Shown here: positions 16,593 to 25,465 of the stretch, piece after piece
Layout of the letters: each line of letters opens with the position of its first letter
How positions within the stretch are numbered: the first letter of the stretch is position 1
The notes under the pieces: generated by a model
Told to the model about the DNA's origin: nothing
Seen by the model: the letters and a program-made list of their open reading frames with translations, nothing else
Databases searched by the model: none
Assembly: GCF_001418335.1 (NCBI RefSeq)
Contig: NZ_LIPP01000235.1
Span: 1 to 46,574 of the forward strand
Origin: Streptomyces aurantiacus
GTDB lineage: Bacteria; Actinomycetota; Actinomycetes; Streptomycetales; Streptomycetaceae
Direction of reading: 5' to 3'
Length of the DNA: 46,574 bases
Made by a program: the position numbers and the translations under genes

Positions 16593-17498
16593 ATGGACGT
16601 TGTGCCCGCGCTCAGAGCGGTCGGAGAGATGCGTGCGGGCGACCATCTGCTCCTCGGCTACGACGCGGACGAGGAGCGCGAGACCGTGGTCGCCGCGTTC
16701 CTCCTCGACGGGCTGGCCAGCGGGCACCGGGGCCTGGTGCTGGGCCCGGCCGACCTGCCGGCCGAACTCGCCCTCACCTTCCTGGAGTCCCGTGGCTGCG
16801 CCGTCGACGACGAACTCGCCGCCGGGCGGCTGACGGTGGACCCGCACCTCGCGACGCCCGAGGGACTGTGGGACCTCGACGAGGTGATCCGCCGTGAGGC
16901 GCGCCGCGCGGTCTCGGACGGCTATCTCGGCCTGCGCGTCAGCATGGAGATCATGCGCGGCCAGGCGGGCAGGGGACTCAAGACGCTGCACGACAGCGAA
17001 CTGTTGCTGGAACCCGTCTTCGCGTCCCTGCCGGTCCTCGGCATCTGCCAGTACGACCGCCGGGTCTTCGACGACGTCGAACTGGCCCCGCTCGACGGGC
17101 TGCACCACGGGCGGGTCGCCGCCGACCTCGTGTGGCGCGACGAACTGCTCTCCATCACCCGCACCTTCGCGCCGCCGGGACTGGCGCTCGCCGGCGAGGT
17201 GGACGACTCGAACGTGACCGCCCTGGCCCGTGCGCTGCAGGCCGAGACGGCCCGCGTCCGAGCCCATCAGGTCGACGGCGCGAGTATCCGGCTCGACCTG
17301 CGGGATCTGGCGTTCATCGACGTCGGCGCGCTGCGCCTGCTGGTCTTCTCGGCCCTCTCCCTGCACACCTCGGGCGGCATGCTCGTCCTGCACGGCGTCG
17401 CCCCGCACGTGAGGCGGCTGATGCGCGTCACCGGCTGGGACCGGATTCCCGGCCTGCGGCTCAGCAGAGGGGATGTGCGGCAGGGAGCGCTTCCATGA
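16593..17498 (+). CDS. MEDS-STAS sensory anti-sigma factor antagonist
   Basis: The 301-residue protein combines an N-terminal MEDS (DcmR-type sensory) domain, seen in MRAGDHLLLGYDADEERETVVAAFLLDGLASGHRGL and GLRVSMEIMRGQ (about 12-200), with a C-terminal STAS domain (about 210-295: LALAGEVDDSN, SIRLDLRDLAFIDVGALRLL, and G-W-D-R-I-P). STAS antagonists are controlled by Ser phosphorylation; here the expected D-x-S site reads FIDVGALR, so the phosphorylatable Ser is not where it usually is. Start ATG 16593 has GGGAGG 8-9 nt upstream; GTG 16545 is an in-frame alternative. The stop overlaps the ATG of the next MEDS gene (ATGA), so the pair is co-translated and probably forms one partner-switching unit. 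Confidence 0.82.
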   Translation: MDVVPALRAVGEMRAGDHLLLGYDADEERETVVAAFLLDGLASGHRGLVLGPADLPAELALTFLESRGCAVDDELAAGRLTVDPHLATPEGLWDLDEVIRREARRAVSDGYLGLRVSMEIMRGQAGRGLKTLHDSELLLEPVFASLPVLGICQYDRRVFDDVELAPLDGLHHGRVAADLVWRDELLSITRTFAPPGLALAGEVDDSNVTALARALQAETARVRAHQVDGASIRLDLRDLAFIDVGALRLLVFSALSLHTSGGMLVLHGVAPHVRRLMRVTGWDRIPGLRLSRGDVRQGALP

Positions 17499-18496
17499 CC
17501 CGTACGGGCTTCGTCCACCGGGCGCTGTGCTACGGGTCGGACGACGAGTTCCTCGACGGAACGCTCACCTTCGCCCTCGACGGGCTCGCCGCCGGCGAGA
17601 AGGTCCTCGCCGTCGTCGCGACCCGGAACATCGACCTTCTCGGCCGGGCGCTCGGCCGGCGCCGTGACGAGGTCGAGTTCGTCGACGCCGACGACTGGTA
17701 CGGCTCCCCGTCCCGCACCCTGGGCCGCTACAACGCCTACTGCGCCGACCACGACACGGACGGGGCTGGCCGCCCGTCCCGGATCCGGATCATCGGCGAG
17801 CCCGTCTGGCCGGGCCGTACGGAATTCGAGACGCGTGAGTGGATGCGCTACGAATCACTGCTCAACGTCGCTTTCGCGGGCACCGGCCACCGCATCCTCT
17901 GCCCGTACGACACGCGCGCCCTGCCGCCCGGAGTGGTCCGCTCCGCGACCCGCACCCACCCCGAACTCGCCCTGGCGGCAGGTGACTCGGCGGCCAGCGG
18001 ACACTACGCCGATCCCGCCGACTTCTACGCCGAGTGCGACGCGGCGCGGCCGTACGGGCTGCCCGCCGGCCGCGACGACATCCCCTTCGGCCGCGGCCGG
18101 TCGGCGCACGTACGGCGGGCCCTGCGCAGCTACGCCCTCGACCTGGGAGTGTCCGAGCACCGGTTGGACGACATGGTGGCCGCGGTGCACGAGGTGGTGG
18201 TCAACTCCGTGCGCCACGGCGGCGGCCGGGGTGTTCTGCGGCTGCGCAACGACTTCGAGTACGTGATCTGCGAGGTCTCCGACGTCGGCACGGGGGCGTC
18301 GACCGTCCCGCCGCTGTTTCCGGGACACCTTCCGCCGGACCGACGGGCGGTGAACGGGCACGGGATGTGGGTGGTGCGCCAGCTGAGCGATCTGCTCACG
18401 GAGACGCTCGACCCCGCGGGCTCGGTCGTGCGCCTGTACTTCAAGAGGTGCGCCCGGGGACCGACCCGGGCGGCCTGTCCACCGCCGGCAGTGTGA
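17495..18496 (+). CDS. MEDS-HATPase sensory anti-sigma factor (RsbW-like kinase)
   Basis: The 333-residue protein also starts with a MEDS domain (FVHRALCYGSDDEFLDGTLTF and the later MRYESLLNVAFAGTGHRILCPYDT, about 1-190), followed by an RsbW/SpoIIAB-type histidine-kinase-like ATPase (about 200-325). The ATPase has the N box E233-V-V-V-N237-S-V-R-H241 and a G-box region with NGHGMWVVRQLSD. RsbW-type proteins bind a sigma factor and phosphorylate a STAS antagonist. It is coupled by a 4-bp overlap to the MEDS-STAS gene. The 3' end overlaps the convergent GntR gene by 56 bp. Which sigma factor it binds is unknown; none is encoded here. Confidence 0.84.
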   Translation: MTRTGFVHRALCYGSDDEFLDGTLTFALDGLAAGEKVLAVVATRNIDLLGRALGRRRDEVEFVDADDWYGSPSRTLGRYNAYCADHDTDGAGRPSRIRIIGEPVWPGRTEFETREWMRYESLLNVAFAGTGHRILCPYDTRALPPGVVRSATRTHPELALAAGDSAASGHYADPADFYAECDAARPYGLPAGRDDIPFGRGRSAHVRRALRSYALDLGVSEHRLDDMVAAVHEVVVNSVRHGGGRGVLRLRNDFEYVICEVSDVGTGASTVPPLFPGHLPPDRRAVNGHGMWVVRQLSDLLTETLDPAGSVVRLYFKRCARGPTRAACPPPAV

Positions 18497-19205
18497 ACTC
18501 GTAGACCAGCGCGTCCTGATGGGCGTTCACCAAGAGGTCGGTGATCTCCAGGGGACGGGCGTACTGGTCGTGCACCCGCCGCGTCACCCGCACCGAGGCC
18601 GCGTCGCCGGGCCCGGTGATGGAGTCGCGGTGGTGCAGCGTCAGCCCCGCCCGGCGCATCCAGTCGTACACGCGCCGCAGCTGGGCCGACGACGTGTCGT
18701 TCGCGCGGGCACGGTAGCGGGCGAGTTCCTCGACCTCGGAGAGGGCGACCGCCGAGAACGACGTCAAGGCCGTCCGCCGCCCGTGCCCGTCCGGCGCGGC
18801 GGACTCGTAGCGGTGGACCAGCGTCGGCCGCCGCGGGGCGAGTCCGAGCGCCGCCGCGTGCTCCGGCGGAGGGGTCTCCCAGGCCACGGTGGCGCGGTCG
18901 ACGGCGCAGGGCTCGGCCGTCTGCGCGCCGAGTGGAAAGCCGAGTGACGGGAGGTGCCCGACCGGCAGGCCGGGCAGCTCGGCGTGGGTGCCGCGCCGGT
19001 CGGTGGAGACCAGGCCGTTGCGGCGCAGGATGTCGAGCGCCTGCCGGACCGTCTCCCGGCTGGCTCCGAACTGGGCGGCCAACTGCCTCTCGCCCGGCAG
19101 TCGTTCGCCGGGCGGAATGGTTCCGTCCCGGATCGCCCCGAGCAACTCCGAGGCGATCCGCGAGTACAGAGGCTGAAGGTCGTGTTGCGTGGTGCTGCGG
19201 GCCAT
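18441..19205 (-). CDS. GntR family regulator with UTRA domain
   Basis: The 254-residue protein has an N-terminal GntR winged helix (PLYSRIASELLGAIRDG, then PGERLPGERQLAAQFGASRE, TVRQALDILRRNGLVSTDRRGTHA; about 12-75) and a C-terminal UTRA ligand domain (about 100-245, with DNTS-like ANDTSSAQLRRVYDW and LVNAHQDALVYEF). UTRA members (HutC/DasR/FarR type) sense small molecules, often sugar phosphates. ATG 19205 has AAGGGGAG about 8 nt upstream. A DasR-type palindrome lies 112 bp before the start. The acetylxylan esterase gene lies upstream in the same direction, a plausible link to carbohydrate use. The 3' end overlaps the convergent MEDS-HATPase gene. Confidence 0.88.
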   Translation of the reverse strand: MARSTTQHDLQPLYSRIASELLGAIRDGTIPPGERLPGERQLAAQFGASRETVRQALDILRRNGLVSTDRRGTHAELPGLPVGHLPSLGFPLGAQTAEPCAVDRATVAWETPPPEHAAALGLAPRRPTLVHRYESAAPDGHGRRTALTSFSAVALSEVEELARYRARANDTSSAQLRRVYDWMRRAGLTLHHRDSITGPGDAASVRVTRRVHDQYARPLEITDLLVNAHQDALVYEFTLPAVDRPPGSVPGRTS

Positions 19206-19287
19206 GTCCGCGCTCCCCTTGTGACAAGACGTAGCCGTGCGGGCCTGGGCCCACGCCCCGTGGCCCTGGTCGTGGGGCCGGGGACGC

Positions 19288-19305
19288 GGTCCCTCGTACG
19301 GGACC
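19288..19305. promoter_or_regulatory. Inverted repeat upstream of the GntR gene
   Basis: GGTCCC (19288-19293) and GGGACC (19300-19305) form a perfect 6-bp inverted repeat with a 6-nt centre. It lies between the GntR start at 19205 and the DasR-like palindrome at 19317, and after the esterase stop. It could be a terminator for the esterase gene or a second regulator half-site pair. Confidence 0.35.
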
Positions 19306-19316
19306 ATCTCTAGCAT

Positions 19317-19328
19317 TGGTCTAAACCA
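19317..19328. promoter_or_regulatory. DasR-type palindrome (dre-like) upstream of the GntR gene
   Basis: TGGTCTAAACCA differs in one base from the core TGGTCTAGACCA bound by the Streptomyces GntR/UTRA regulator DasR. The wider sequence AGCATTGGT...ACCATGCT extends the symmetry. It lies 112 bp upstream of the GntR/UTRA gene, so it may be the site for that protein itself or for DasR. Sequence match is direct; the regulator is inferred. Confidence 0.5.
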
Positions 19329-19440
19329 TGCTGGAAGTGCGTACCGGCGGTTCGGCCGATTTGAGGCCGAATACAGTCTGCGGGTCCGGGGCGGGTGGCC
19401 GCCCCCGGCCGCCCCCGACTCAGGCTCGATCGGCGGGGCC

Positions 19441-20409
19441 TCAGAAGTGCGCGGGCAGCCAGGCCAGCTTGACCGCCTCCTGGTACGGGCCGCCCCCCTC
19501 ATGGTCGTTGAAGTCGTACACCTCGATGCTCTTGTCGTCGTGCTCCCACGCGTTGAAGGCCGCGAAGACCGTCGACGGCGGGCAGGTCTGGTCCTCCAGG
19601 GCCGCCGAGAACAGGGCGGGCGCCCGGCCGCGTGCCGCGAAGTGCACCCCGTCGAAGTACGAGAGCGTGCGCAGTACCTGCTCCGTGCGCCCGCGGTGCG
19701 TCTTGAGGTAGTTGCCGATCTCCCGGTACGGATCGCGGTCCGTGAGCCTGGTGGCGCGCGGGAAGTCACAGAGGAACGGCACGTCGGGCGCGACCGCCAC
19801 GAGATCCGGCACCAGACCGCCCACCGCGATCGAGATGCCGCCGCCCTGGCTGGTACCGACCACCGCGGTGCGCGAGGCGTCGACGAGCGGATGGGAACGG
19901 GCGGCCTCCACGGCCCGCACCCCGTCGGTGAACACCCGGCGGTAGTAGTAGCTCTCGGGGGCGTCGATGCCCCGCGTCATGAATCCGGGATACGCGGGCA
20001 CGCTGCCCACCGGGTCGGGGGTGTCACCGCCGCCGCCCCACGCGCCGCCCTGGCCCCGGGTGTCCATCACGAAGTGCGCGTAGCCCGCCGAGGCCCACAG
20101 CAGGTGCGTGTGCGCGAGGCCGCGTCCGCCGCCGTACCCGATGAACTCCACGACCGCGGGCAGCGGCGCCTGGGCCCCGGCCGGGAGAGTCAGCCAGCCC
20201 CGCACCGGGTGACCGCCGAACCCGGCGAACGTGACGTCGTACACCGTGACGTTCCGCAGCCGCGCCTCGACCCGCTCGAAGCGGGCGTCCAGGCCGTGCT
20301 CGCGCGCCTCCCACAGCGTCTGCTCCCAGAAGGCGTCGAAGTCCTCGGGCTCGACGGACGCGCTGCGATAGTCCCGGAGTTGATCGAGAGGAAGGTCGAA
20401 CAAGGCCAC
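19441..20409 (-). CDS. Acetylxylan esterase / cephalosporin-C deacetylase family (CE7)
   Basis: The 322-residue alpha/beta-hydrolase removes acetyl groups from xylo-oligosaccharides and similar esters. Seen are the family-specific RGQGG (118-122) with the nearby GWLTLP block, the nucleophile elbow G-T-S187-Q-G-G, the acid D273 in ALEDQTCPPSTVFAAFN, and the catalytic H303 in NDHEGGG. There is no signal peptide, as usual for this intracellular family. The start is GTG 20409; an AAAGG stretch lies about 10 nt upstream. It precedes the GntR/UTRA gene in the same direction, separated by 235 bp, consistent with a small sugar-related regulon. Confidence 0.9.
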   Translation of the reverse strand: MALFDLPLDQLRDYRSASVEPEDFDAFWEQTLWEAREHGLDARFERVEARLRNVTVYDVTFAGFGGHPVRGWLTLPAGAQAPLPAVVEFIGYGGGRGLAHTHLLWASAGYAHFVMDTRGQGGAWGGGGDTPDPVGSVPAYPGFMTRGIDAPESYYYRRVFTDGVRAVEAARSHPLVDASRTAVVGTSQGGGISIAVGGLVPDLVAVAPDVPFLCDFPRATRLTDRDPYREIGNYLKTHRGRTEQVLRTLSYFDGVHFAARGRAPALFSAALEDQTCPPSTVFAAFNAWEHDDKSIEVYDFNDHEGGGPYQEAVKLAWLPAHF

Positions 20410-20584
20410 GGAGGACCGCCTTTACTGCGCGTTGCGCTACAAAATCGGGGAGCGGATGGGGATACGGGTCGGGATGCGGACGGATCGGGATGCGGATGAT
20501 CACACCGTACGGGTGCAGTCCGACGGCCGCCAGGTCGTGTCCAGGGAACGGCTCGCCCCTCGGTCCCGCCACCGTGCCGGGCCG

Positions 20585-21184
20585 TCAGGTGCTGTGCCGC
20601 GCCCACTCCGGTCCCGTACGGGCCCAGTCCTGTTCCCACTCGGCCATACGACGGCGAGCGGCGGCCCGTCGTACCAGGGCGTGCAGGGCCAGGACACCGG
20701 CCGCGGCCAGCCCAGCACCACAGGCACCCACCGCCAGCGTGTGCTGCCAGATCACCGTGTCACTCGTCGGAGCGGGGACGATCCGGTGCCGGTCGTCCAG
20801 CCAGATGTACGTGTGGTCGCCGGCCCCGGTGCCGGCGGACACCCGGGTCTCACCCGTGCGCGCCCGCTCTCCGGGCTCGGTCCAGCGGACGGTCACCCGC
20901 TGTACCGGCCGCCGGTCTCCCGCGGCGCCCGGCGCGGAGGCGGGCGTGCCGTGGAGGACCTCGGCGAGCACCCTGTGGCGTTCGGCCCGCTGCTCCGTCG
21001 CCGTGGCCCGCGCCCCGTCGTGCGCCCACCAGCCGGCGGCGAGCCCGGCCAGTGGCGCGCCGGCCCACAGCACGACGGCGACGACCAGCGCGGTCCACGC
21101 CTCCACCGCGTCCGAGCGGCGGCGCAACGGATTGTGCCGCTGCCACCGCCCGATCACCCGCGTCCGCTTCTCCCGCGTGCGCAT
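20585..21184 (-). CDS. Rv1733c-like two-span membrane protein
   Basis: The 199-residue protein has a basic N-terminus (RTREKRTRVIGRWQRHNPLRRR), a first membrane helix (about 29-49, TALVVAVVLWAGAPLAGLAAG), an extracytoplasmic region with GDHTYIWLDDRHR, and a second helix (about 146-168, TLAVGACGAGLAAAGVLALHALV) ending in a basic tail. This matches the Rv1733c family, which in mycobacteria belongs to the DosR dormancy regulon. ATG 21184 is chosen for its strong GAGGAGG 7 nt upstream. It is divergent from phosphoketolase with about 246 bp between starts. Its biochemical role is unknown. Confidence 0.8.
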   Translation of the reverse strand: MRTREKRTRVIGRWQRHNPLRRRSDAVEAWTALVVAVVLWAGAPLAGLAAGWWAHDGARATATEQRAERHRVLAEVLHGTPASAPGAAGDRRPVQRVTVRWTEPGERARTGETRVSAGTGAGDHTYIWLDDRHRIVPAPTSDTVIWQHTLAVGACGAGLAAAGVLALHALVRRAAARRRMAEWEQDWARTGPEWARHST

Positions 21185-21430
21185 GTCCCGCCTCCTCAGC
21201 ACTCGCGACCGATGCCCGGCACGTACGAACGTCTTTGCACCGCTGTACTTCGTTCATGTGCCCCGCAAAAGCCCGGTGGACCCCTCCGAGAGTCGAGAAC
21301 GACGACCGCCACCTCACACGTACGGCCGAAGAACGTGTCCTGCCACGACTGATCGGTGCCCCGTGTGGAACCCGCCTCCCACCCTCGAACCCGCCGCCCG
21401 CCCTATCCCTCGGAACAGGAGCCCCTCACC

Positions 21431-23797
21431 ATGGCCAAGGACCGCATGGCAGCGCTCGACGCGCACTGGCGTGCCGCGAACTACCTGGCCGTCGGTCAGA
21501 TCTACCTGCTCGCCAACCCGCTGCTGACCGAGCCCCTGACACCCGAGCACATCAAGCCGAGGCTGCTCGGACACTGGGGCACCTCGCCCGGCCTGAACCT
21601 GGTGCACACCCACCTCAACCGTGTCATCGCCGAGCGGGACCTCGACGCGATCTGCGTGTGGGGGCCGGGCCACGGCGGCCCCGCCGTCCTGGCGAACTCC
21701 TGGCTGGAGGGCAGCTACACCCAGACGTATCCGGACGTCACCCGGGACGCCCCCGGCATGGAGCGGCTCTTCCGGCAGTTCTCCTTCCCCGGCGGAGTCC
21801 CCAGCCATGTCGCCCCCGAGACCCCGGGCTCCCTCCACGAGGGCGGTGAACTGGGCTACTCGCTCGCCCACGCGTACGGGGCGGCCTTCGACAACCCGGA
21901 CCTGTTGGTCACCTGCGTGATCGGGGACGGCGAGGCCGAAACAGGCCCGCTCGCCGGGTCCTGGCACTCCAACAAGTTCCTCGACCCGGTGCACGACGGC
22001 GCCGTCCTGCCCGTCCTGCACCTCAACGGCTACAAGATCGCCAACCCCACCGTGCTCGCCCGGCTGCCGCGCGCCGAACTCGACGAGCTCCTGCGGGGGT
22101 ACGGCCACGACCCCCTCCATGTGTCCGGCGACGATCCCCGCCGTGTGCACCGGGAACTGGCGAAGGCGATGGACCAGGCGCTGGACCGCATCGCCCGTAT
22201 CCAGCAGGAGGCCCGCACCGCAGGAAAAGGCCGGGCAGGACGGGCCGAGCGCCCCCGCTGGCCCATGATCGTCCTGCGCACCCCGAAAGGCTGGACCGGT
22301 CCCGCCGAGGTCGACGGGGAGCCGGTCGAGGGAACGTGGCGTGCCCACCAGGTCCCGCTGTCCGGCGTCCGCGAGAACCCCGAGCACCTGCGGCAGTTGG
22401 AGGCCTGGCTGCGCTCGTACCGCCCCGAGGAACTCTTCGACGCCGAGGGCCGTCCCGGCCGCCTGGTCCTGGACTGCGTTCCCGAGGGCTCCCGCCGCCT
22501 CGGCGCCAACCCGCGGACCAACGGCGGCCTGCTGGTGAGGGCCCTGCCCATGCCGGGCACGGGGGACTTCGCCGTCCCCGTGGACAAGCCCGGCGCGAGC
22601 ATGCACGAGCCCACCCGGGTCCTCGGCGGCATGCTGGCCCGGATCATGGCCGACACCGCCGAGCGGCGCGACTTCCGTGTCGTGGGCCCCGACGAGACCG
22701 AGTCGAACCGGCTGGGCGCGCTGTACGAGGCGACGGGCAAGGCCTGGCAGGCCGAGATCGTCGACACCGACGAGCACCTGGCCCGCGACGGCCGCGTGCT
22801 GGAGGTGCTGTCCGAACACCTCTGCCAGGGCTGGCTGGAGGGCTATCTCCTCACCGGCCGGCACGGCCTGTTCTCGTCGTACGAGGCGTTCGTGCACATC
22901 GTCGACTCCATGGTCAACCAGCACATCAAGTGGCTCAAGACCGCACGGGAGTTGACGTGGCGGGCACCGCTGGCCTCCCTCAACTACCTGCTGACCTCGC
23001 ACGTCTGGCGCCAGGACCACAACGGCTTCTCGCACCAGGACCCGGGCTTCGTCGATCACGTCCTCAACAAGAGCCCGGAAGTCGTCCGGGTCTACCTGCC
23101 GCCCGACGCGAACACGCTGCTGGCCGTGGCGGACCACGCCCTGCGCAGTCGCGACTACGTGAACGTGATCGTCGCCGGCAAGCAGCCCTGCTTCGACTGG
23201 CTGTCCATGGAGCAGGCCCGCGCCCACTGCGCCCGGGGCGCGGGCATCTGGGAGTGGGCCGGGACGGAAGGCCCGGACCGCGAACCGGACGTGGTGCTGG
23301 CCTGCGCCGGCGACGTACCCACCCAGGAAGTCCTCGCCGCGGCCGGGCTGCTCCGCACCCACCTGCCCGACCTGGCCGTCCGGGTCGTCAACGTCGTCGA
23401 CATCGCCCGGCTGATGCCCCGGGGCGAACACCCGCACGGGATGGCCGACTTCGAGTACGACGCCCTCTTCACCGCGGACAAGCCGGTGATCTTCGCCTAC
23501 CACGGCTATCCCTGGCTGATCCACCGGCTGGCCTACCGGCGCACCGGCCACGCCCACCTCCATGTGCGCGGCTACCGGGAGTCGGGCACCACCACGACCC
23601 CCTTCGACATGGTCGTCCGCAACGACCTCGACCGCTACCGCCTGGTCATGGACGTCATCGACCGTGTCCCGGGCCTCGCCGTGCGCGCAGCCGCCGTACG
23701 GCAGCGGATGGCCGACGTACGCACCCGCCACGAGGCCTGGATCCGCGAACACGGCACCGACCTGCCCGAGGTCGCCGAGTGGTCCTGGTCCGGGTGA
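21431..23797 (+). CDS. xfp: Xylulose-5-phosphate/fructose-6-phosphate phosphoketolase
   Basis: This thiamine-diphosphate enzyme cleaves xylulose-5-P (and often fructose-6-P) with phosphate to acetyl-phosphate plus glyceraldehyde-3-P (or erythrose-4-P). The 788-residue length is typical. Motifs seen: LGHWGTSPGLNLVHTHLNR, WGPGHGGPA, the ThDP-binding GDGEAETGPLAGSWHSNKF with the later NGYKIANPT, HGLFSSYEAFVH, and WRQDHNGFSHQDPGF. ATG 21431 has AGGAG about 10 nt upstream; an upstream in-frame start at 21356 gives an unrelated Pro-rich extension. No acetate kinase or phosphotransacetylase gene follows. The divergent Rv1733c-like gene hints at control by oxygen or stress, by analogy with dormancy regulons. 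Confidence 0.94.
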   Translation: MAKDRMAALDAHWRAANYLAVGQIYLLANPLLTEPLTPEHIKPRLLGHWGTSPGLNLVHTHLNRVIAERDLDAICVWGPGHGGPAVLANSWLEGSYTQTYPDVTRDAPGMERLFRQFSFPGGVPSHVAPETPGSLHEGGELGYSLAHAYGAAFDNPDLLVTCVIGDGEAETGPLAGSWHSNKFLDPVHDGAVLPVLHLNGYKIANPTVLARLPRAELDELLRGYGHDPLHVSGDDPRRVHRELAKAMDQALDRIARIQQEARTAGKGRAGRAERPRWPMIVLRTPKGWTGPAEVDGEPVEGTWRAHQVPLSGVRENPEHLRQLEAWLRSYRPEELFDAEGRPGRLVLDCVPEGSRRLGANPRTNGGLLVRALPMPGTGDFAVPVDKPGASMHEPTRVLGGMLARIMADTAERRDFRVVGPDETESNRLGALYEATGKAWQAEIVDTDEHLARDGRVLEVLSEHLCQGWLEGYLLTGRHGLFSSYEAFVHIVDSMVNQHIKWLKTARELTWRAPLASLNYLLTSHVWRQDHNGFSHQDPGFVDHVLNKSPEVVRVYLPPDANTLLAVADHALRSRDYVNVIVAGKQPCFDWLSMEQARAHCARGAGIWEWAGTEGPDREPDVVLACAGDVPTQEVLAAAGLLRTHLPDLAVRVVNVVDIARLMPRGEHPHGMADFEYDALFTADKPVIFAYHGYPWLIHRLAYRRTGHAHLHVRGYRESGTTTTPFDMVVRNDLDRYRLVMDVIDRVPGLAVRAAAVRQRMADVRTRHEAWIREHGTDLPEVAEWSWSG

Positions 23798-23831
23798 TCA
23801 GCCGAAGCGACCGGGTGATCAGCCGAAGCGT
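23790..23831. repeat. 21-bp tandem duplication at convergent gene ends
   Basis: A 21-bp unit at 23790-23810 is repeated at 23811-23831 with one mismatch at the last base. The first copy holds the phosphoketolase TGA (23795-23797), the second the stop and last codons of the convergent flavin reductase gene. It is best explained by slippage that duplicated the end of one gene into the other's 3' region. Confidence 0.75.
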
Positions 23832-24628
23832 TCGATGCGGATGCGGTCCACCGGCTGGCCCGCGTCCACCAGCAGCCGCGAGGCATGCTCGGCGAACCCG
23901 TTCGAGCCGCACACATAGGCTTCCCACCCACCATCGGGGCCACCACCGGAGCCACCATCGGGCGGGTCGGCCAGGAGTCGCTCCACATGTGTGGCCGCCA
24001 TACGTCCCACGGGCACACCCGCCGGGGCGCTGCGGGTGAACACCGCGGTGGTCTCGGCGCCGTACTCCGACGCGTAGATCAGTTCCTCGGGGCCGCGGGC
24101 CGACACGAGCAGCCGCAGCGGCACCCTCAGGTTCCGCGCTCGGTGGTGGCGGACCATCGACATCAGCGGTACGACGCCGGAGCCCGCGCCGATGAGCAGG
24201 GCGGGCCGGTCACCGGGCCAGGCGAAGAAGCCGCTGAGCGGTCCGCGCAGCTCGACCTCGTCACCGGGCTTCGCGACCGTGTGGAACCAGCCGGACACCT
24301 CACCGCCGTCGACGTGGTCGAGGGTGAGCTCGACGTGTCCGTGGTCGTCGGGGGGCGACGCGATCGAGTAGTGCCGCTGGGCGGCGTAGCCGTCCGGTGC
24401 CCGCAGCCGGAGCATCAGATGCTGGCCGGGCAGATGGCCCGCCCACTCGGGCACCGCGAACCGGAACGTCGCCGCGTGCGGTGTCTCCCGGCGGATCTCG
24501 GTGAGGGTGGCGCGCTGCCAGGTGGCCGCGGCGCGGTTGCTCACGGCGATCCGGCCGGGCACGGCGAACCGTGTCGACCGTGTCGACGGAGCCCGGCCCG
24601 CGGGGGCGGAGGTGGTCGTCGAGGGCAT
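23819..24628 (-). CDS. FAD/NAD(P)H oxidoreductase (ferredoxin-reductase family)
   Basis: The 269-residue flavoprotein has the FAD-binding R85-H-Y-S88 motif in QRHYSIASPP, the phosphate-binding GEVSGWFH, then the NAD(P)-binding LLIGAGSGVVPLMSMVRHH and the closing YVCGSNGFAEHASRLL. No C-terminal [2Fe-2S] domain is present, unlike many relatives. Start ATG 24628 lies 7 bp after the stop of the molybdopterin oxidoreductase gene, so the two are one operon, and the reductase likely delivers electrons to, or takes them from, that enzyme. The end carries a tandem duplication shared with phosphoketolase's 3' end. Confidence 0.87.
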   Translation of the reverse strand: MPSTTTSAPAGRAPSTRSTRFAVPGRIAVSNRAAATWQRATLTEIRRETPHAATFRFAVPEWAGHLPGQHLMLRLRAPDGYAAQRHYSIASPPDDHGHVELTLDHVDGGEVSGWFHTVAKPGDEVELRGPLSGFFAWPGDRPALLIGAGSGVVPLMSMVRHHRARNLRVPLRLLVSARGPEELIYASEYGAETTAVFTRSAPAGVPVGRMAATHVERLLADPPDGGSGGGPDGGWEAYVCGSNGFAEHASRLLVDAGQPVDRIRIERFG

Positions 24629-24635
24629 GGAGGTC

Positions 24636-25253
<618 letters not shown>

Positions 25254-25465
25254 GCGCGTGGTGCCTCCAGGCCGGCCGGACGGCGGCCCTTGATCGTCGT
25301 GTACGTCCTCCACGGTACCGGGCCCGCCCCGGCGCCCCGCCCCGGGATCATTGCCGCCGTATGAACACTCGACCGCCCCGGGAATAGCGGCACCCGCGCT
25401 CCTCCTTGCCGATAGTGCCCACCCGGGCAGTGGCCACATCGGCGTGAATGGAGAGTGACGGATCA

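Noticed and set aside
20410..20584. Repeats of CGGGATGCGGA as an operator array
   Set aside because: They are imperfect and short, spaced irregularly, and best seen as simple low-complexity sequence.
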